Shown: in pieces, positions 18,828-28,823 of the stretch
How the letters are laid out: the number at the start of each line of letters is the position of its first letter
Numbering within the stretch: position 1 is the first letter of the stretch
From: an uncultured Algibacter sp.
Lineage (GTDB): Bacteria; Bacteroidota; Bacteroidia; Flavobacteriales; Flavobacteriaceae
Assembly (NCBI RefSeq): GCF_947490405.1
Contig: NZ_CANLGU010000004.1
Location: 186,001 to 250,000 of the forward strand
Direction of reading: 5' to 3'
DNA: 64,000 bases
Notes under the pieces: generated by a model
What the model was told of the DNA's origin: nothing
The model's input: only the letters and a program-made list of their open reading frames with translations
The model's database searches: none
Position numbers and translations under genes: made by a program

Positions 18828-19391
18828 ATGAGATTTAAATTAGGAGATCACGTTTTGGTTCTAGATGAAGATTTATCTGGAATTATAAAACACATAGAGG
18901 GGAGTATCATTTCAATAGAAACTGATGATGGTTTTGAGATTGATTTCAATATGAATGAGTTGGTGTTGAAAGATAAAAGAGCATCAATTGAATCTGAGGT
19001 TTTTTCAAATTCCAACATTAACGATGTCGTTTTAGAAAAAGAAGCTCCGAAAAGGAAACAGCAAATAAAAAAACGATTTAAGGAACGGTACGAACCTTCT
19101 ATGGAAGTTGATTTACATATCAATCAATTAGTTAAATCTGCCAAAGGCATGAGCAATCATGATATGCTTACACTTCAACTAGATACTGCAAAACGGAAAT
19201 TAGAATTTGCTATTTCTAAGCGCATACAAAAAATAGTCTTTATCCATGGTGTAGGCGAGGGGGTGCTTAAAATGGAATTAGAATATCTATTTGGTCGATA
19301 TAACAATGTAAAGTTCTATGATGCCAATTACCAAAAATATGGTTTAGGAGCCACAGAAGTTTATATTTACCAAAATGCTTCTAGAAGCTAG
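18828..19391 (+). CDS. Smr/MutS2 C-terminal domain protein (DUF2027-like layout)
   Basis: EVDLHINQLVKS...KIVFIHGVGEGVLKMELEYLFGRYNNVKFYDANYQKYGLGATEVYI, a Smr domain. Confidence 0.85.
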   Translation: MRFKLGDHVLVLDEDLSGIIKHIEGSIISIETDDGFEIDFNMNELVLKDKRASIESEVFSNSNINDVVLEKEAPKRKQQIKKRFKERYEPSMEVDLHINQLVKSAKGMSNHDMLTLQLDTAKRKLEFAISKRIQKIVFIHGVGEGVLKMELEYLFGRYNNVKFYDANYQKYGLGATEVYIYQNASRS

Positions 19392-20332
19392 GGAAAATCA
19401 GGAGTTTCTGTTCTGGAACTTGAAGTTGCGCTACTACTTAGAGTTCCAAAATCATAAATATCTAAAGAAATCAAATTCAAATCAAAATTAGCGACCGTTA
19501 GTGTAACCGTGTAAGTTTCTGTTATAGTATGTTCTCTGTAGGCAGTAGCTATAGGTCCGCCTATATTAGCAACGTCTTTATTTAGATAATCAGCAATTCC
19601 ATCACTAGTAATGTCGTTCGCTGGATTTAGGTCTTCACTATCATTTTCTTCATTTCTAGTAATTATTCCATCGCCATCATCATCAGGGTCTAGATAATTG
19701 GGCAAAGTATCTTCATCGCTATTAGTATTTAAAGCATCACTAAGGTCGCCATCTCCGTTTGGGTCTGGGTCTTCATCTTTTGTTAAAACATTATCACCAT
19801 CATCATCGGCATCAAGATAGTCAGGTAAACCATCACCATCAGTATCATCATCATTCAAATCACCATTCCCATTTCTATCTTCAAGTTCAGCTGGTATGCC
19901 ATCATTGTCATCTTCAACCAAAACAGTATTTATCGTAACTGTTCCACTAATACTTTCATCATCATTTTTAATATTTACATCAGAATTGGGTACAACGTTA
20001 CAAAACAAATTATCTGGCAAAGTTGTATTACTATATGTTCTGTAATTTAATGGTGCTGAAGAAGAGATTGAAGTAGTGTTTTCATATTCACCATTCTCAT
20101 CCACTTCAAAAATATCTTCTAAGTTTAAACCGTTAACTTGAACTGATATAGATTCTGAAGGGTCATTTTTTGTTTTGTAAAAAACTAAAGTACTTTGTCC
20201 TGTAGAAGTTTCACCAGAACAAACTTGAAAAGTATTTTCAAAATCTAATTCAAAATCAATAATATCTCCATCATCACATGAGTTAAGAGGTACAAAGACT
20301 AAAACTAAGAAAACAAAAAATAACTTACGCAT
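19388..20332 (-). CDS. Putative lipoprotein with calcium-binding thrombospondin type 3-like repeats
   Basis: SCDDGDIID lipobox; DDDNDGIPAELEDRNGNGDLNDDDTDGDGLPDYLDADDDGDNV...DDDGDGIITRNE. Confidence 0.75.
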   Translation of the reverse strand: MRKLFFVFLVLVFVPLNSCDDGDIIDFELDFENTFQVCSGETSTGQSTLVFYKTKNDPSESISVQVNGLNLEDIFEVDENGEYENTTSISSSAPLNYRTYSNTTLPDNLFCNVVPNSDVNIKNDDESISGTVTINTVLVEDDNDGIPAELEDRNGNGDLNDDDTDGDGLPDYLDADDDGDNVLTKDEDPDPNGDGDLSDALNTNSDEDTLPNYLDPDDDGDGIITRNEENDSEDLNPANDITSDGIADYLNKDVANIGGPIATAYREHTITETYTVTLTVANFDLNLISLDIYDFGTLSSSATSSSRTETPDFP

Positions 20333-20466
20333 TGTATTTGGGTTTTAGGCAAAAATAATGGAATTGATAATTATAACGCAGCTTATTGATAATAATTTTA
20401 TTTCAAGTATTTTTGAACTATAAAATGCTTTTCTAATTTAGAATTAAAATCTTAAATTATACCTAT

Positions 20467-21606
20467 ATGAAATCTGTTTACTTTGATAACGCTGCAACAA
20501 CACCAATGCGAGATGAGGTTATCGAGACTATTTCTGAGGTTATGAAAAGTAATTTTGGTAATCCTTCCTCATCACATAGTTTTGGAAGGTCTTCAAAAGC
20601 TTTAGTTGAAAAATCAAGAAAAACGATTGCAAGTTATTTAAATGTTTCGGCAGGTGAAATTATTTTTACTTCTGGTGGTACTGAAGCCGATAATTTGGTG
20701 TTAAATAGTGCCGTTAAAGATTTAGGTGTAACTCATGTTATAACGACTAAAATAGAGCATCATGCTGTTTTGCATACTGTTGAAAAATTGAAGAACGCAT
20801 GTAATATGGCATTGAGTTTTGTGGATTTAAATGCAAAAGGAGAACTTAATTTTAATCATTTTGTAGAATTATTAAAAAGCCATAAAAAAACACTTGTTAG
20901 CTTAATGCACATTAATAATGAGATAGGTAATATTCTTGATATTAAACGTGTTGCTGATTTGTGTAAAGAGCATGGTGCATTTTTTCATACGGATGCGGTA
21001 CAATCCATAGGGCACTACAATATTGATTTGCAAGATATAGGTGTTGACTTTTTAGCTGCATCAGCACATAAGTTTCATGGACCTAAAGGAGTGGGGTTTG
21101 CTTTTGTTAGGAAAAATTCAAGGTTAAAGCCTTTAATTATTGGTGGAGAACAGGAGCGTGGACTTCGAGCAGGTACAGAGAGTATTCATAACATTGTTGG
21201 TATGGAAACTGCTATAATTAAGGCCTATGATAATTTGGATGAAGAAGTAAATTATATAAAGGCATTAAAGCAATATTTTATTGATGAGTTATTAAAAGCC
21301 ATACCAGAAGTTAATTTTAATGGCTGGTCATCAGACACAGAAAAAAGTACCTATACACTTGTAAATATTTGTTTGCCTATACCACCAAAAAAAGCGGCAA
21401 TGTTGTTGTTTCAATTAGATTTAAAAGGCATTGCTTGTTCTGAAGGTAGCGCATGCCAGAGCGGAAGTTCTAAAAAATCACATGTTCTAACTGAGATTTT
21501 AAATGAGGAAGGTTTGCAGAAGCCTTCTATTCGGTTTTCATTTAGTAAATTTAATACTAAAGAGGAAGTAGATTATGTTATTGGTGTCTTAAAAACATTT
21601 AGTTAA
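20467..21606 (+). CDS. Cysteine desulfurase family protein (NifS/IscS-like)
   Basis: FDNAATTPMRDEV, SAHKFHGPKGVGF (PLP Lys), RAGTESIHNIVGME, CSEGSACQSGSSKKSHVL. Confidence 0.93.
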   Translation: MKSVYFDNAATTPMRDEVIETISEVMKSNFGNPSSSHSFGRSSKALVEKSRKTIASYLNVSAGEIIFTSGGTEADNLVLNSAVKDLGVTHVITTKIEHHAVLHTVEKLKNACNMALSFVDLNAKGELNFNHFVELLKSHKKTLVSLMHINNEIGNILDIKRVADLCKEHGAFFHTDAVQSIGHYNIDLQDIGVDFLAASAHKFHGPKGVGFAFVRKNSRLKPLIIGGEQERGLRAGTESIHNIVGMETAIIKAYDNLDEEVNYIKALKQYFIDELLKAIPEVNFNGWSSDTEKSTYTLVNICLPIPPKKAAMLLFQLDLKGIACSEGSACQSGSSKKSHVLTEILNEEGLQKPSIRFSFSKFNTKEEVDYVIGVLKTFS

Positions 21607-21614
21607 TTGTAAAA

Positions 21615-24146
21615 CTAAAACTTCATTGTAGTCCTCACATTAAAAACACGTGGCGTTAAAAAATTTGGAATAGCAATTTGTCTTTTTGTACTCACATCTC
21701 TCACCCAAGTATTGGTAATGGAGTTTTGAACATCAAATACATTAAATATTTCAAACCCAAAAGACAATTCTTTAAATGGTTTTTTCCAACCACGACTAAA
21801 TTGTTTTTTTGAATCTACTAGAACATATTGCAATCCAAAATCTGCACGTTTGTAAGATGGTAACCTGTTTTGAAATTCGTATGGGTCAGCATAACTAGGG
21901 GAACCTCCTGGTAATCCTGTGTTAAAAACTAAATTCAAATACATTTTTAAATTAGGCATGTTAGGAACATAGTCTTGAAATAATGCTGCAAATTTTAAGC
22001 GTTGGTCTGTAGGCCGTGAAATATAACCTCTATTGTTAATATTTTCTTCTGTTTTTAAATACCCAAAGCTAAACCAAGATTCTGTACCTGGAACAAACTC
22101 TCCATTTAAACGCATATCTAAGCCATAAGCATAAGCTTTTGCATCATTATTGGCTCTATAGCGAATACGTACGTTTTCAAGTGTGTATGCATTAACATCA
22201 CTTAGATTTTTATAGTAAATCTCAGAAGTTAATTTAAAAGGGCGGTCCCACATTTTGAAACTGTAATCATTTCCTAAAACCAAGTGAAATGATTTTTGAG
22301 CTTTTACATCTGGTTGAACCATACCATCTCTATCTCTAAGTTCTCTGTAAAAAGGGGGTTGATAATATAAACCTCCAGCAACTCTAAAGAGCATGTCTTT
22401 TTTCCAATTTGGCTTTATTGCAAATTGAGCACGAGGGCTAAAAACCGTTTGATTTGATGAAGCAATGTCATCTCCACTAACTGACCAGTTATGGGCACGT
22501 ACACCAGCATTATACCATACATCACTTTCACCTAAAGTACCACGTTTACTCCATTGTGCATAAGCCTGAAGCCTATTAATTTGTGTATTATTTGTTGCTC
22601 TAACATTTTGAAAAGGCTCTAATGGGCCAACAAACGGCTCGTAAGGTTGCTCGTTAGGAGCTGTTCTTGGCGGCCTTACTGAAAACCCTGCAGAATCAAT
22701 AACTTCCCACTCCACCAATCGGTCTCTTATATCTTCATTTGTGTACTTGACAGACCATTCAAATCGGTTATCATTAATTTTAAAATCACCTTTGTGTTCA
22801 ATGTTTGTTATTAGCGCATCCAAATCATTTCTACCATGATTAAGTTGGCTTCCAATTCCTTGACTAAACTCGACTTCACCTAAATTTTCATCACCAATAT
22901 TACTATTTACTTCACCTAACCTGTACTGCGCCAAAATATCAAAATATTCTTCTTCTGTGGTATGATATGTTGAAGCTATTAAATGAAGTGTTAAATCATC
23001 ATTTGCAAAATAAGAGCCTTTAAAAGCTCCGAAAAGTGTTTGGTAACGGTCCTTTTCTTGTCCATCATAAACCACAAGTAGCGCTACTGGATCACTTAAA
23101 GTTCCAAAATTAGTTTGACGCGTTTGAGGTTCAAAATCATACTTATTGATGGATGCACTACCTAAAAAACTTAAATGAAATTTATTATTGAATTTGTATG
23201 TGAAATACCCTTGTGCATCAGCAAACGTGGGTCTAAAGTTAGTTTCAGTTTCTTTTGCATTTACAAGTAGGCTGTTATCTCTATAACGAAGTCCAATAAT
23301 TCCTGTGAATTTCGAGTCTTTACTTATGTTTTCAATAGAAAGACTTCCACCTAGTAAACTCAAATCTGTATTTACTTGAAATTCATATGGGTTTTTGTAG
23401 GTGATGTCTAAAACCGAAGAAAGTTTATCACCATATTTAGCTTGAAAACCTCCCGCTGAAAAATCGACATTTTGTACCAAATCTGTATTTACAAAACTTA
23501 AACCTTCTTGCTGTCCAGAGCGTACTAAAAATGGTCTGTAAACCTCTATGCCATTAATGTATACTAAGTTTTCATCGTAATTTCCTCCTCTTACTGAATA
23601 TTGAGTACTTAATTCATTGTTATTACTAACTCCTGGTAAGGTTAAAAGTAAGTTTTCAACTCCAGCATTAGCACCAGGTATTTTTCTTATAACAGCAGGT
23701 TTTATGGTTATGATGCCTTCCACTTCTTTTTTTCTATTGCCAGTTACTATAACAGCAGAGATTTGTTCCACTGAGTTACTCATCACTGGATTAAACTCAT
23801 ACTCTTCACCATTTTTTAAGTTGAAAGTACTTACTATCTTTTTATGAGAAAGATGAGTGAACTCAATAATTATATCTTGATTTGCTGGAATTGAAAGAAT
23901 AAAAAAACCGTTACTGTTAGTCTCAGTGCCAGTATCACCTGTTTTTATATTTACCTTTTCAATAGGTTGATTATTTTCATCTAGAATAATGCCTTTAATG
24001 GTAGCGTTTTGAGCAAAACTTAAAGTTAAAAATGAAAAAAATATTAGAGTAGTTAGTAGTTGTTTAGCCTTCAAAAGTGTAAAAAGTTTATTTTCTATAA
24101 AATAACGTTTCAAAAGTAGAATTATTTCCAACATTATCGGTAACAA
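21615..24146 (-). CDS. TonB-dependent receptor with carboxypeptidase-like regulatory domain
   Basis: NATIKGIILDENNQPIEKVNIKTGDTGTETNSNGFF; plug IPGANAGVENLLLTLPGVSNNNELSTQYSVRGGNYDENLVYINGIEVYRPFLVRSGQQEGLSFVN; C-terminal TonB barrel. True start uncertain (overlaps the upstream gene). Confidence 0.92.
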   Translation of the reverse strand: MLPIMLEIILLLKRYFIENKLFTLLKAKQLLTTLIFFSFLTLSFAQNATIKGIILDENNQPIEKVNIKTGDTGTETNSNGFFILSIPANQDIIIEFTHLSHKKIVSTFNLKNGEEYEFNPVMSNSVEQISAVIVTGNRKKEVEGIITIKPAVIRKIPGANAGVENLLLTLPGVSNNNELSTQYSVRGGNYDENLVYINGIEVYRPFLVRSGQQEGLSFVNTDLVQNVDFSAGGFQAKYGDKLSSVLDITYKNPYEFQVNTDLSLLGGSLSIENISKDSKFTGIIGLRYRDNSLLVNAKETETNFRPTFADAQGYFTYKFNNKFHLSFLGSASINKYDFEPQTRQTNFGTLSDPVALLVVYDGQEKDRYQTLFGAFKGSYFANDDLTLHLIASTYHTTEEEYFDILAQYRLGEVNSNIGDENLGEVEFSQGIGSQLNHGRNDLDALITNIEHKGDFKINDNRFEWSVKYTNEDIRDRLVEWEVIDSAGFSVRPPRTAPNEQPYEPFVGPLEPFQNVRATNNTQINRLQAYAQWSKRGTLGESDVWYNAGVRAHNWSVSGDDIASSNQTVFSPRAQFAIKPNWKKDMLFRVAGGLYYQPPFYRELRDRDGMVQPDVKAQKSFHLVLGNDYSFKMWDRPFKLTSEIYYKNLSDVNAYTLENVRIRYRANNDAKAYAYGLDMRLNGEFVPGTESWFSFGYLKTEENINNRGYISRPTDQRLKFAALFQDYVPNMPNLKMYLNLVFNTGLPGGSPSYADPYEFQNRLPSYKRADFGLQYVLVDSKKQFSRGWKKPFKELSFGFEIFNVFDVQNSITNTWVRDVSTKRQIAIPNFLTPRVFNVRTTMKF

Positions 24147-25773
24147 TTACTTTTAAATTGTTTTTAGTGTCGTTAATAACGCTATCATTAAAATCGTAAG
24201 TTAGTGTTTTTGTCTTGTAATCGTATTCCATTAAAATCCATTTTCCATTAATGGTTGCCCTATAATTTGATATTCCAGATTCATCATCATAAATCTTTAC
24301 TTTTAGGTATCTATACTTGCTTAACCATTGTTTGCTTTTAAAATTTCGCGCGGATATACTAGGTTTTACGGTATCCATAGCTAGCGCGTAAGTACCCAAT
24401 TTTTTTGTTTTAGCTGTTAGAAATTGGTCTTTTCTTTTTGTGTAGGTGTACGATGGATATTTTTTATTACCAATTAATCTGGCTATGTAAAGTTTGTTTT
24501 TGTCTTCATTTGAAAACTTGCTTACATCATAAGTTATAGAGAAATTCTTTTTGGCAGCTTTAACATCTTTGTGAAGCTTTAATGTGTCGTTTGTTACTTC
24601 AAAATCTATATAGAAATCTTCATAAAATGTATCTTTATACAAATCTACTGAAACGATACCTTTTTTTAGGTTAGTAGTCTGGTTTGCCTTTATATAGTAT
24701 GGTGTAACCTTTTTTGCTTCAGGTTCTGTAGCCGTTTTTTTTGTGCCTTTTATATGAATTGTTACCCAAGATTCATTGTTTTTATAATCGGCAACTCTAA
24801 TTTTATAAACCGAATACGTGCTATCCTCAACTTTAATTACACCTTCATTACGTGTTGATTTAAAGATGCTTAGTGGATTGTTTTTTCTGAATAATTTTTG
24901 AATACGTTGCTTTTTGGTTGAAAAATGCTCATAATCAATTAGCTGATTAATATGCTTTGTTTCACTGAATGAAAAACGTTTAAAATCTAATTCAAAATTT
25001 CTGCTTCCATTAATAAAGGTTTGAATGTTGTACACACCATTGGAGTTGGCGGCTAAATCCTGTCTGTCATATGTTCCGATAGCAAATCCAATATTTCCAA
25101 TAGCTTCAATATTTTCAGCATTGAAGTCTCCGTTTTTTAAGGGTGTGAGTCTTAATTTTTGTTTTGTGTTTTTTGAGTTTATAAATGCGTTTTCGTCTAA
25201 AGGGTATGCATAAACCGATTTGATTATTGGGTTAGTTGTGTCTTTAATATCAATTCCAAAAAGCATGGGGTTTATAGGACGTTCTTGTTTGTCTCTAATT
25301 TCAAAATGTAAATGTGGGCCGCCTGAACCACCAGAATTCCCACTGTATGCTACAAGATTGTCTTTTAAAACTAATAAATCTTCTGCTTTGGGGAATAATT
25401 CAATTTCATACGATTCTTTCTCGTATTGATGTTGTTTTACGTAGGCTTCAATATCTGGAGAAAACTTACTTAAATGTGCATAAACGGTTGTATATCCATT
25501 GGGATGTGTTATATAAAGTGCTTTACCATAACCGTAGTGCGAAACTTTTATACGACTAACAAAACCGCTAGCTGAAGCTTTAACTTTTAACCCTGTGCGT
25601 TGTTGGGTTTTAATATCTAAACCTGAATGAAAATGGTTTGAGCGTAACTCTGCAAATGTACCAGATAGTACTAAGGTAATATCTAGTGGGTTGCTAAAAT
25701 AATCTTGCGGGTAGTTATTTTGAGCGTTTAAAAATAAAGCTGAAATTAGAAATAGGGGGAGTATAAATCGCAT
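24088..25773 (-). CDS. M23 family metallopeptidase
   Basis: NHFHSGLDIKTQQRTGLKVKA...YGKALYITHPNGYTTVYAHLSKF...GSGGPHLHFEIRD. Confidence 0.92.
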   Translation of the reverse strand: MRFILPLFLISALFLNAQNNYPQDYFSNPLDITLVLSGTFAELRSNHFHSGLDIKTQQRTGLKVKASASGFVSRIKVSHYGYGKALYITHPNGYTTVYAHLSKFSPDIEAYVKQHQYEKESYEIELFPKAEDLLVLKDNLVAYSGNSGGSGGPHLHFEIRDKQERPINPMLFGIDIKDTTNPIIKSVYAYPLDENAFINSKNTKQKLRLTPLKNGDFNAENIEAIGNIGFAIGTYDRQDLAANSNGVYNIQTFINGSRNFELDFKRFSFSETKHINQLIDYEHFSTKKQRIQKLFRKNNPLSIFKSTRNEGVIKVEDSTYSVYKIRVADYKNNESWVTIHIKGTKKTATEPEAKKVTPYYIKANQTTNLKKGIVSVDLYKDTFYEDFYIDFEVTNDTLKLHKDVKAAKKNFSITYDVSKFSNEDKNKLYIARLIGNKKYPSYTYTKRKDQFLTAKTKKLGTYALAMDTVKPSISARNFKSKQWLSKYRYLKVKIYDDESGISNYRATINGKWILMEYDYKTKTLTYDFNDSVINDTKNNLKVIVTDNVGNNSTFETLFYRK

Positions 25774-26015
25774 AAGTAAGAATTATGGCTAAAATATCAA
25801 TTTGCTGTTAAATCGCAAAGTGTAAAACAAAAAACGAGCCATGTTTGTGAAACTCTATTTTAGAAAGCCTTTAGGGCACGCCTAAAATTGTTATTTGAAC
25901 TCGCTTAGAATTTATTTAAGAATATTTGGTAGAAACAACTTTAGTTAGATGTGAATTAGTAAAAATAACTCTTGCTAAAAGGCTGTGAACTTTGATAAGT
26001 TTTTATGTTAGCAGA

Positions 26016-26111
26016 TTTGCCCGCGTTAGGGATTGAAGAGGAAAGCCCACAGCGAGGTACGAGCGAGGACTTGTAACGTAAAGCCCGACCCCTTGTGGGT
26101 AACGCCCAAAT
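26016..26111 (-). repeat. Dispersed intergenic element, copy C
   Basis: Shares 39 nt exactly with copy A (26040-26078 vs 4299-4337, opposite strand) and 30 nt exactly with copy B (26082-26111 vs 8360-8389). Confidence 0.85.
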
Positions 26112-26209
26112 AATTGTGCATATAACTTGATATTGAAATTTTATGAAAAAACAATTGTAATTTATGGTTAGGTATGTTAACTTTGTGAGATAAGTATTGA
26201 ATTTTGTAA

Positions 26210-26500
26210 ATGGGTAATATTGAAGATATTGTAGATTCTTTAGAAAACAAGATTAGTAAAGTATTACACAAACTAGAGCTTTTAAAACTTGCTAATTTGA
26301 AATTAAATGAAGAATTAGAGGTTTCAAAGCAAGAAAATTTAACCCAAAAAAAGCATATAGCTGATTGGGAAGAAAAGTATGAAGCCCTAAAAATGGCAAA
26401 TACAATACTTGGTAGTGACGATAATAAAAAAGAAACTAAGCTTAAAATAAACGCCTTAATTAGAGATATTGACCATTGTATTGCTCAACTCGCTGATTAA
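26210..26500 (+). CDS. Small coiled-coil protein upstream of zapA (ZapB-like)
   Basis: LENKISKVLHKLELLKLANLKLNEELEVSKQENLTQKKHIADWEEKYEALK coiled coil; 16 nt before zapA. Confidence 0.6.
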   Translation: MGNIEDIVDSLENKISKVLHKLELLKLANLKLNEELEVSKQENLTQKKHIADWEEKYEALKMANTILGSDDNKKETKLKINALIRDIDHCIAQLAD

Positions 26501-26515
26501 AGCTAACTAAACTCA

Positions 26516-26809
26516 ATGTCTGAAAAGCTTAAAATAAAGCTATCTATAGCTAATCGAGTATATCCTTTAACAATTGAGTCAAGTCAAGAAGAAGGATTGC
26601 GTAAAGCGGCTAAAAATATTGAGGCAATGATAAAGCAATTTGAGCAAAGTTATTCTGTTAGAGATAAGCAAGATGTTTTGGCTATGTGTGCCTTACAATT
26701 TGCTTCTCAAGTAGAGCAGAAGTCTATTGATAAAGCAAATGTAAACGAACATGTAGAGGAAAAGCTTAACGCTTTGAATGAGTTGTTACATGAGCATTTA
26801 GTTTCTTAA
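26516..26809 (+). CDS. zapA: Cell division protein ZapA
   Basis: KIKLSIANRVYPLTIESSQEEGLRKAAKNIEAMIKQFEQSYSVRDKQDVLAMCALQFASQ. Confidence 0.88.
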   Translation: MSEKLKIKLSIANRVYPLTIESSQEEGLRKAAKNIEAMIKQFEQSYSVRDKQDVLAMCALQFASQVEQKSIDKANVNEHVEEKLNALNELLHEHLVS

Positions 26810-26834
26810 CGTTCTTTAAAATACATAAAAGTTA

Positions 26835-27022
26835 CTGCCTACATTGGTTATTTTTTTTGATAAACTCAACGTTAATTCTTTAAAAAGGGTGAGTTTAAGT
26901 TGTAAAAGCATGCTGCTAGTGCTATTCATTTAGTATCTTGAGCAGACCCTTGATCAGCTTGTTAGCCCTAAACTTGTTTTTAAGGAGTTTATACAAAACT
27001 TTATACTGGTGTAGGCTTTTTT
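26835..27022 (+). ncRNA. ssrS: 6S-like RNA (6S-Flavo type)
   Basis: Non-coding gap between zapA and rny; closing stem GCCTACATTGGT (26837-26848) / ACTGGTGTAGGC (27005-27016) followed by a T-run; about 180 nt; conserved zapA-adjacent location. Confidence 0.8.
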
Positions 27023-27093
27023 TATATATATCAATTTGAATATGATAGTTAATATTTTAATTGAATTTAATACACAAATCAACTAAACAAACG

Positions 27094-28668
27094 ATGGATA
27101 ACTCAATTATATTTGCAGTAGGCGGTGTTGTATTAGGAGCTGTAATAGGCTTTATAATAGCAAAAACACTCGAAAAAAGTAATGCTTCAAAACTTGTTAA
27201 AGAAGCGAAAAAAGATGCGACTTTAATTCTTAAAGAAGCTAAAAGTGAAGGGGAATCACTTAAAAAAGATAAAATACTTCAGGCTAAGGAAAAGTTTATT
27301 GAACTTAAAGCGGAGCACGAAAAAGTTATCTTGGGTCGTGATAAAAAGATGGCAGAGGCTGAAAAACGCACTCGTGATAAGGAGTCTCAGATTTCTAATG
27401 AATTATCAAAGAGTAAAAAGTTAAACGAGAGTCTTACAAGTAAAATTAAAAATTACGACCATAGATTGGATGTTCTTGAGAAAAAACAAGAAGAAGTCGA
27501 CAAACTACATAAAAGTCAAGTACAACAATTAGAGGTGATTTCTAGTCTTTCTGCTGAAGAAGCTAAAGAGCAATTGGTGGAGTCTTTAAAAGGAGAGGCT
27601 AAAAACGATGCTATGGCTTATGTACAAAGTTCTCTTGAAGAGGCTAAACTTACGGCTGAACAAGATGCTAAGAAAATTATCATAAACACAATACAGCGTA
27701 TTGGTACAGAAGAAGCAGTTGATAACTGTGTGTCTGTTTTTAATATAGAATCTGATGACGTTAAAGGGCGTATTATTGGTCGTGAAGGACGTAATATTAG
27801 AGCTATTGAAGCTGCAACGGGTGTAGAGATTATTGTAGATGATACGCCTGAAGCGATTATTTTATCTTGTTTTGATTCTGTTCGTAGAGAAGTAGCACGT
27901 TTGTCTCTGCACAAGCTTGTTACAGATGGTAGGATCCATCCAGCGCGAATTGAAGAGATTGTTAGAAAAACCCAGAAACAAATAGAACAAGAAATAATAG
28001 AAGTAGGTAAGCGTACCGTTATAGATTTAGGAATTCATAATTTGAATCCAGAACTCATAAAAATGGTAGGTAGAATGAAATATAGATCGTCTTACGGTCA
28101 AAATCTATTACAACACTCACGTGAAGTGGCCAAACTTTGCGGTGTTATGGCAGCAGAGTTAGGGCTTAATCCTAAAATGGCAAAACGTGCGGGTCTTTTA
28201 CATGATATAGGTAAAGTGCCAGATGCAGAAGCCGATATGGAAACGCCTCACGCTATTTTAGGTATGCAATGGGCAGAAAAATTTGGAGAGAAACCAGAGG
28301 TTTGTAATGCTATTGGAGCTCACCATGATGAAGTAGAAATGAAATCGTTATTAGCGCCAATCATTCAAGTATGTGATGCTATTTCTGGAGCACGTCCAGG
28401 AGCAAGACGTCAAGTTTTAGACAGTTATATTCAACGTTTAAAAGACTTAGAAGATATCGCTTTTGGGTTTAATGGTGTTAAAAAGGCCTATGCGATTCAA
28501 GCAGGTAGAGAATTGCGAGTTATTGTAGAGAGCGAGAAAGTGAATGATGAAAAAGCTGCAGAGTTATCGTTTAATATATCTCAAAAAGTACAAACAGATA
28601 TGACCTATCCAGGGCAAGTAAAAGTTACTGTAATTAGGGAAACAAGAGCTGTAAATATAGCTAAGTAA
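27094..28668 (+). CDS. rny: Ribonuclease Y
   Basis: ORF 27061..28668, likely start [11 protein letters not shown] at 27094; KH domain [36 protein letters not shown] domain [12 protein letters not shown]. Confidence 0.95.
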   Translation: MDNSIIFAVGGVVLGAVIGFIIAKTLEKSNASKLVKEAKKDATLILKEAKSEGESLKKDKILQAKEKFIELKAEHEKVILGRDKKMAEAEKRTRDKESQISNELSKSKKLNESLTSKIKNYDHRLDVLEKKQEEVDKLHKSQVQQLEVISSLSAEEAKEQLVESLKGEAKNDAMAYVQSSLEEAKLTAEQDAKKIIINTIQRIGTEEAVDNCVSVFNIESDDVKGRIIGREGRNIRAIEAATGVEIIVDDTPEAIILSCFDSVRREVARLSLHKLVTDGRIHPARIEEIVRKTQKQIEQEIIEVGKRTVIDLGIHNLNPELIKMVGRMKYRSSYGQNLLQHSREVAKLCGVMAAELGLNPKMAKRAGLLHDIGKVPDAEADMETPHAILGMQWAEKFGEKPEVCNAIGAHHDEVEMKSLLAPIIQVCDAISGARPGARRQVLDSYIQRLKDLEDIAFGFNGVKKAYAIQAGRELRVIVESEKVNDEKAAELSFNISQKVQTDMTYPGQVKVTVIRETRAVNIAK

Positions 28669-28743
28669 CAACAAATTCCTTTGAAAAAAGGATCTCATTA
28701 ATAAATATAAATCCAGTTAGTTTTCTAGCTGGATTTTTTAATT

Positions 28744-28820
28744 CCACTAACCACTAACCACTAACCACTAACCACTAACCACTAACCACTAACCACTAAC
28801 CACTAACCACTAACGACTAA
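28744..28820. repeat. Tandem heptanucleotide array (CCACTAA)n, about 10 units
   Basis: CCACTAACCACTAACCACTAA... directly visible, degenerating to CGACTAACTA beside the xerD stop. Confidence 0.97.
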
Positions 28821-28823
28821 CTA

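Noticed and set aside
19388-20332. Toxin or adhesin call for the Asp-rich protein
   Set aside because: The DxDGDG repeats only support a calcium-binding TSP3-like lipoprotein; nothing specific beyond that.
26026-26271. Minus-strand ORF 81 aa
   Set aside because: Covers repeat copy C and the start region of the coiled-coil gene; no coding signature.
28744-28820. Possible CRISPR array
   Set aside because: Direct 7-bp head-to-tail repeat with no spacers and no cas genes.
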